From Planctomycetota bacterium (GTDB taxonomy: Bacteria; Planctomycetota; Uabimicrobiia; Uabimicrobiales; JABWCH01), in assembly GCA_022710345.1 (NCBI GenBank), contig JAKLHB010000006.1:1-33760 (forward strand): a stretch of DNA of 33,760 nucleotides, written 5' to 3'. Below are positions 31,633 to 33,760 of this stretch, in pieces. The translations under genes and the position numbers were made by a program. Under the pieces are notes generated by a model that saw nothing but the letters and a program-made list of their open reading frames with translations, was not told the DNA's origin and searched no databases. Position 1 is the first letter of the stretch. Each line of letters begins with the position of its first letter.

Positions 31633-32286
31633 ATGCTGTACAAATATTTAGCTCTTCTTTGTTTTTGGCTTGTGAATGAATGTGTAGCCAGTGAAATTTT
31701 ATTACGCCCAGAACCTATTGCACACCCGTTGCTTAAAAAACGTATCCAATCTTGGATCCAAGAACTTGGACAGGAATCTGAGCCACCTGCTGGCCAATAT
31801 TTACGGAAGATAGGCCCTATTGCAATCCCACAGTTGCTAGAAGCCTTGCAAAGCAAAAATCCTGTTGTTCAACGTCGGGTGCTAGAAATCATCTCCGGTT
31901 TTCAAATCCCTGCACCCACGCTTCCAAAAATTTTGCCTGCACTGACGAAGATTGTGGACGATGAATCTGCTGATCCTCGTGTGAGGGAAGCAGCCGCTTT
32001 AGCATTAGGAAATTGTGGCACAGTAGAAGTGCTTGAATTTCTACTTAGATATACAGATTCCCACGATGCGCGTATTCAGCGAGGAGCGATCCAAGCAATA
32101 TTAAAAAATACCCATCGCGGAGCAATTCCGTATTGGATCAAGCTCTTAAAACATTGGAATACAGAAGTTCGTACTATGGCCTATCGCCAACTGGTTCAAC
32201 GTACTAAACAAACCAAGTTACCATTAACCTACGAAGCTTGGAATCAATGGTGGACAGAAGAACAAGATCGTTGGGAGGAATTCTGA
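31633..32286 (+). CDS. Secreted HEAT-repeat protein
   Basis: A 217-residue protein with a signal peptide (MLYKYLALLCFWLVNECVAS) and a solenoid of helical HEAT repeats at about 50-200. Repeat cores include IGPIAIPQLLEALQSKNPVVQRRVLEI, DPRVREAAALALGNCGTVEVLEFLL and DARIQRGAIQAILKN. Such solenoids bind proteins and carry no catalytic site. The last residues (WNQWWTEEQDRWEEF) are Trp-rich. The stop overlaps the next start (TGATG), so it is translationally coupled to a lipoprotein, and both should act outside the inner membrane. The ribosome-binding site is weak. Confidence 0.85.
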   Translation: MLYKYLALLCFWLVNECVASEILLRPEPIAHPLLKKRIQSWIQELGQESEPPAGQYLRKIGPIAIPQLLEALQSKNPVVQRRVLEIISGFQIPAPTLPKILPALTKIVDDESADPRVREAAALALGNCGTVEVLEFLLRYTDSHDARIQRGAIQAILKNTHRGAIPYWIKLLKHWNTEVRTMAYRQLVQRTKQTKLPLTYEAWNQWWTEEQDRWEEF

Positions 32287-32897
32287 TGAAGCAAATTGGT
32301 TGGCTCATTCTAACAGCCTTATGTTTTTGCTTACTGGGATGCACCACTGTCTCGAGCACAAAAGCAACTTCAACAGATGCTCCAGAAAGTCCCGATCTAG
32401 CAAAAATAGAGAATCCAGTCAATGTTCCTCTACTTGAAACCAAAGTACAAAAAGTAGATGAGGAAGAAGAAAGTGAAGAAGATCTTGAAATCTACAACGC
32501 AGCGGCTAAGATTCATTCAATTTTGAAGCAAGCGCAAATCCTAAGCCTGCAACGCGGCTGTGGTGTGCATGTCCTATTTCAAAAGCTCCCAGATGGGCGT
32601 ACTCAAATACTCATGCGAGAGCTATTATCTGCACGCCAACCTTTTCAAATGGGCCAAGAGCTAAAATCTGAGATTTTATCCAACACAATCACCATTTCAG
32701 AAAAAAGCTATGCATTTTGGTATGATGCAGGGGGGAATCTCGATTTTTCAGAACAGGACAAAATCTTTCGTGTGTTTGATAGCCCTCCAGAAGCTGATAT
32801 TGTTTTAGTCCCAATCCAGGGGCCGATTCTCAAAAAAGGCATGCTTGACATCATCAAGCAGAAAAGCCAAGTTCTTATTTATGTTATCCAAAAGTAG
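32286..32897 (+). CDS. Lipoprotein of unknown function
   Basis: A 203-residue predicted lipoprotein. GGGAGGAA upstream and the one-base overlap with the HEAT gene set the start at 32286; the lipobox is CFCLLGC (Cys19). A disordered acidic linker (about 25-68, EEEESEEDLE) leads to a folded part of about 130 residues (NAAAKIHSILKQAQILSLQRGCGVHVLFQ...). The helix-then-strand opening and the phrase on long side chains resemble the globular part of GspH/FimT-type pseudopilins without the pilin helix, but this is only a pattern impression. Its partner is probably the HEAT protein. Confidence 0.75.
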   Translation: MKQIGWLILTALCFCLLGCTTVSSTKATSTDAPESPDLAKIENPVNVPLLETKVQKVDEEEESEEDLEIYNAAAKIHSILKQAQILSLQRGCGVHVLFQKLPDGRTQILMRELLSARQPFQMGQELKSEILSNTITISEKSYAFWYDAGGNLDFSEQDKIFRVFDSPPEADIVLVPIQGPILKKGMLDIIKQKSQVLIYVIQK

Positions 32898-33028
32898 AGA
32901 ATGTTCCTGATCATAAGATTTTTGGACGATATCCAAAAAAAACGTTATATTGAGGAATTTTTTTATCGTAGGTGTTATTTCCTTCAGAAGGGAGCGGCTT
33001 GCTTGCATAAGCAATGCCATGATTTTCT

Positions 33029-33625
33029 ATGGACAGCGATACAAGTAGAATTCAGAGCCCAAATCCTGATCCCAATTTGGCACCTTTGGCACCCAATGCT
33101 CCAATCAACCCTGAGTATGCTGCGATTCGGCATTTATTACCAGCAGACCAGATGTTTTTTGACGCAGACCAAAAAATCAAAGATGGCAAAACAACCGAAG
33201 CATTAGAGGAATTGGTCTCTTTGATCGAGCGATTCCCTGACTATGGTAGAGCATATAACCACATTGGTTTTATTTATGAAACCAAATACCGTGATCCCAA
33301 ACGCGCAGCCCAGTATTATCAAAAAGCACTTCAATATACACCTGAATATCCTGCGACATATCTCAACTATTCTCTAGTACTTTCTACTATGGAAAAATTC
33401 AGCGAATTGGAGGCTTTGCTCAATCAAGGATTAACAGTCGAAGGGGTCACCAAAGATAGGCTCTATAATGAATTCGGAATCATGCGAGAACTTCAGCAAC
33501 GCTATGAAGAAGCTATTGCATTTTTCAAAAAAGCCATCAAAGCTTGTTTGAGCGAACAAGATATTGAATTGTACAAGAAAAATATCCAACGCTGCCGAAC
33601 TAAAGAAGAATTAGAATATTTCTAA
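33029..33625 (+). CDS. TPR-repeat protein
   Basis: A 198-residue soluble protein. After a Pro/Asn-rich N-terminus (about 1-35) it has at least three tetratricopeptide-type helix pairs: about 45-76 (DADQKIKDGKTTEALEELV), 79-112 (YNHIGFIYETKYRDPKRAAQ, YYQKALQYTPEYPATYLNY) and about 150-182 (NEFGIMRELQQRYEEAIAFF). These bind protein partners. No signal peptide is seen. The start is the first usable ATG (an in-frame ATG at 33014 is stopped two codons later) and has no clear Shine-Dalgarno. It follows the lipoprotein gene by 131 bp and may be a separate unit. Confidence 0.85.
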   Translation: MDSDTSRIQSPNPDPNLAPLAPNAPINPEYAAIRHLLPADQMFFDADQKIKDGKTTEALEELVSLIERFPDYGRAYNHIGFIYETKYRDPKRAAQYYQKALQYTPEYPATYLNYSLVLSTMEKFSELEALLNQGLTVEGVTKDRLYNEFGIMRELQQRYEEAIAFFKKAIKACLSEQDIELYKKNIQRCRTKEELEYF

Positions 33626-33665
33626 CTAACTGTCAGAGGTTTTTGTAGTAACAGAGAAAGCAAGT

Positions 33666-33695
33666 TTTACAATCCTTGCAATAAAAATGCATAAT
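33666..33695 (+). promoter_or_regulatory. Weak promoter-like pair near the right edge
   Basis: TTTACA (33666-33671) and CATAAT (33690-33695) are 18 bp apart, each 5 of 6 consensus. It could drive a gene beyond the window. CTTGCA/TGCAAG arms flank the same spot. Nothing else is recognised in 33626-33760. Confidence 0.3.
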
Positions 33696-33760
33696 GCAAG
33701 TGCTTTATATGCTGAAACTTAATATCTCTACTCGATGCCGTTGCATGGCCAAGACAAAAA

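Overview
The window reads as a stretch of a low-GC, Gram-negative-type bacterial chromosome with long, mostly single-strand operons. Lipoproteins with clear lipoboxes, a probable outer-membrane barrel, an FHA-domain membrane protease, a Hanks-type Ser/Thr kinase, an MglA-type GTPase, a dihydroorotate-dehydrogenase-like protein and a relic of a formylglycine-generating enzyme together suggest a planctomycete-like lineage (Planctomycetota or a close relative). This is inferred from gene content only; there is no rRNA here to fix it.

Layout. (1) 0.2-9.8 kb, minus strand: tyrS, then an FHA-protease, then a tight cluster of an ExbB/MotA-type channel, a MotB-like coiled-coil VWA protein, a short orphan ATP synthase epsilon subunit and a receiver-Ser/Thr kinase. 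(2) 10.05-11.0 kb: tRNA-Glu(CTC) behind a perfect sigma70 promoter, then about 800 bp of gene-free, repeat-rich, probably RNA-encoding DNA. (3) 11.0-13.6 kb, plus: mglA with a long repeat-bearing tail, a small helical protein and clpP, ending in a terminator facing a convergent DHOD-like gene. (4) 14.8-17.9 kb, plus: an ABC-F ATPase and a protein with four helical repeats followed by two Sm/Hfq-like folds. (5) 18.4-21.8 kb, plus: lipoprotein, outer-membrane lipoprotein and Ppx/GppA-like gene, bracketed on both sides by copies of one palindromic extragenic repeat. (6) 22.1-25.7 kb, minus: a secreted M20 peptidase and three tandem paralogues encoding small secreted proteins with cysteine-rich tails. 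(7) 25.9-27.4 kb: HIT protein, divergent SDR, and a probable small RNA transcribed antisense to an FGE gene relic. (8) 27.5-31.5 kb, minus: a very large NtrY-like histidine kinase. (9) 31.6-33.6 kb, plus: HEAT protein, lipoprotein and TPR protein.

The strongest new signals are as follows. All three cysteine-rich secreted paralogues carry a correctly placed sigma54 (-24/-12) promoter, a 5'-leader hairpin and their own terminator, so they form a regulated family of secreted peptides. The 381-residue protein at 16.7 kb looks like an unrecognised double-Sm (Hfq-like) protein. The ExbB/VWA pair looks like an ion-driven stator whose usual peptidoglycan-binding domain is replaced by a VWA domain, sitting beside a kinase and an FHA protein. 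At 27.2-27.35 kb a perfect promoter and a strong terminator define a roughly 170-nt RNA that is complementary to the most conserved coding segment of FGE genes.
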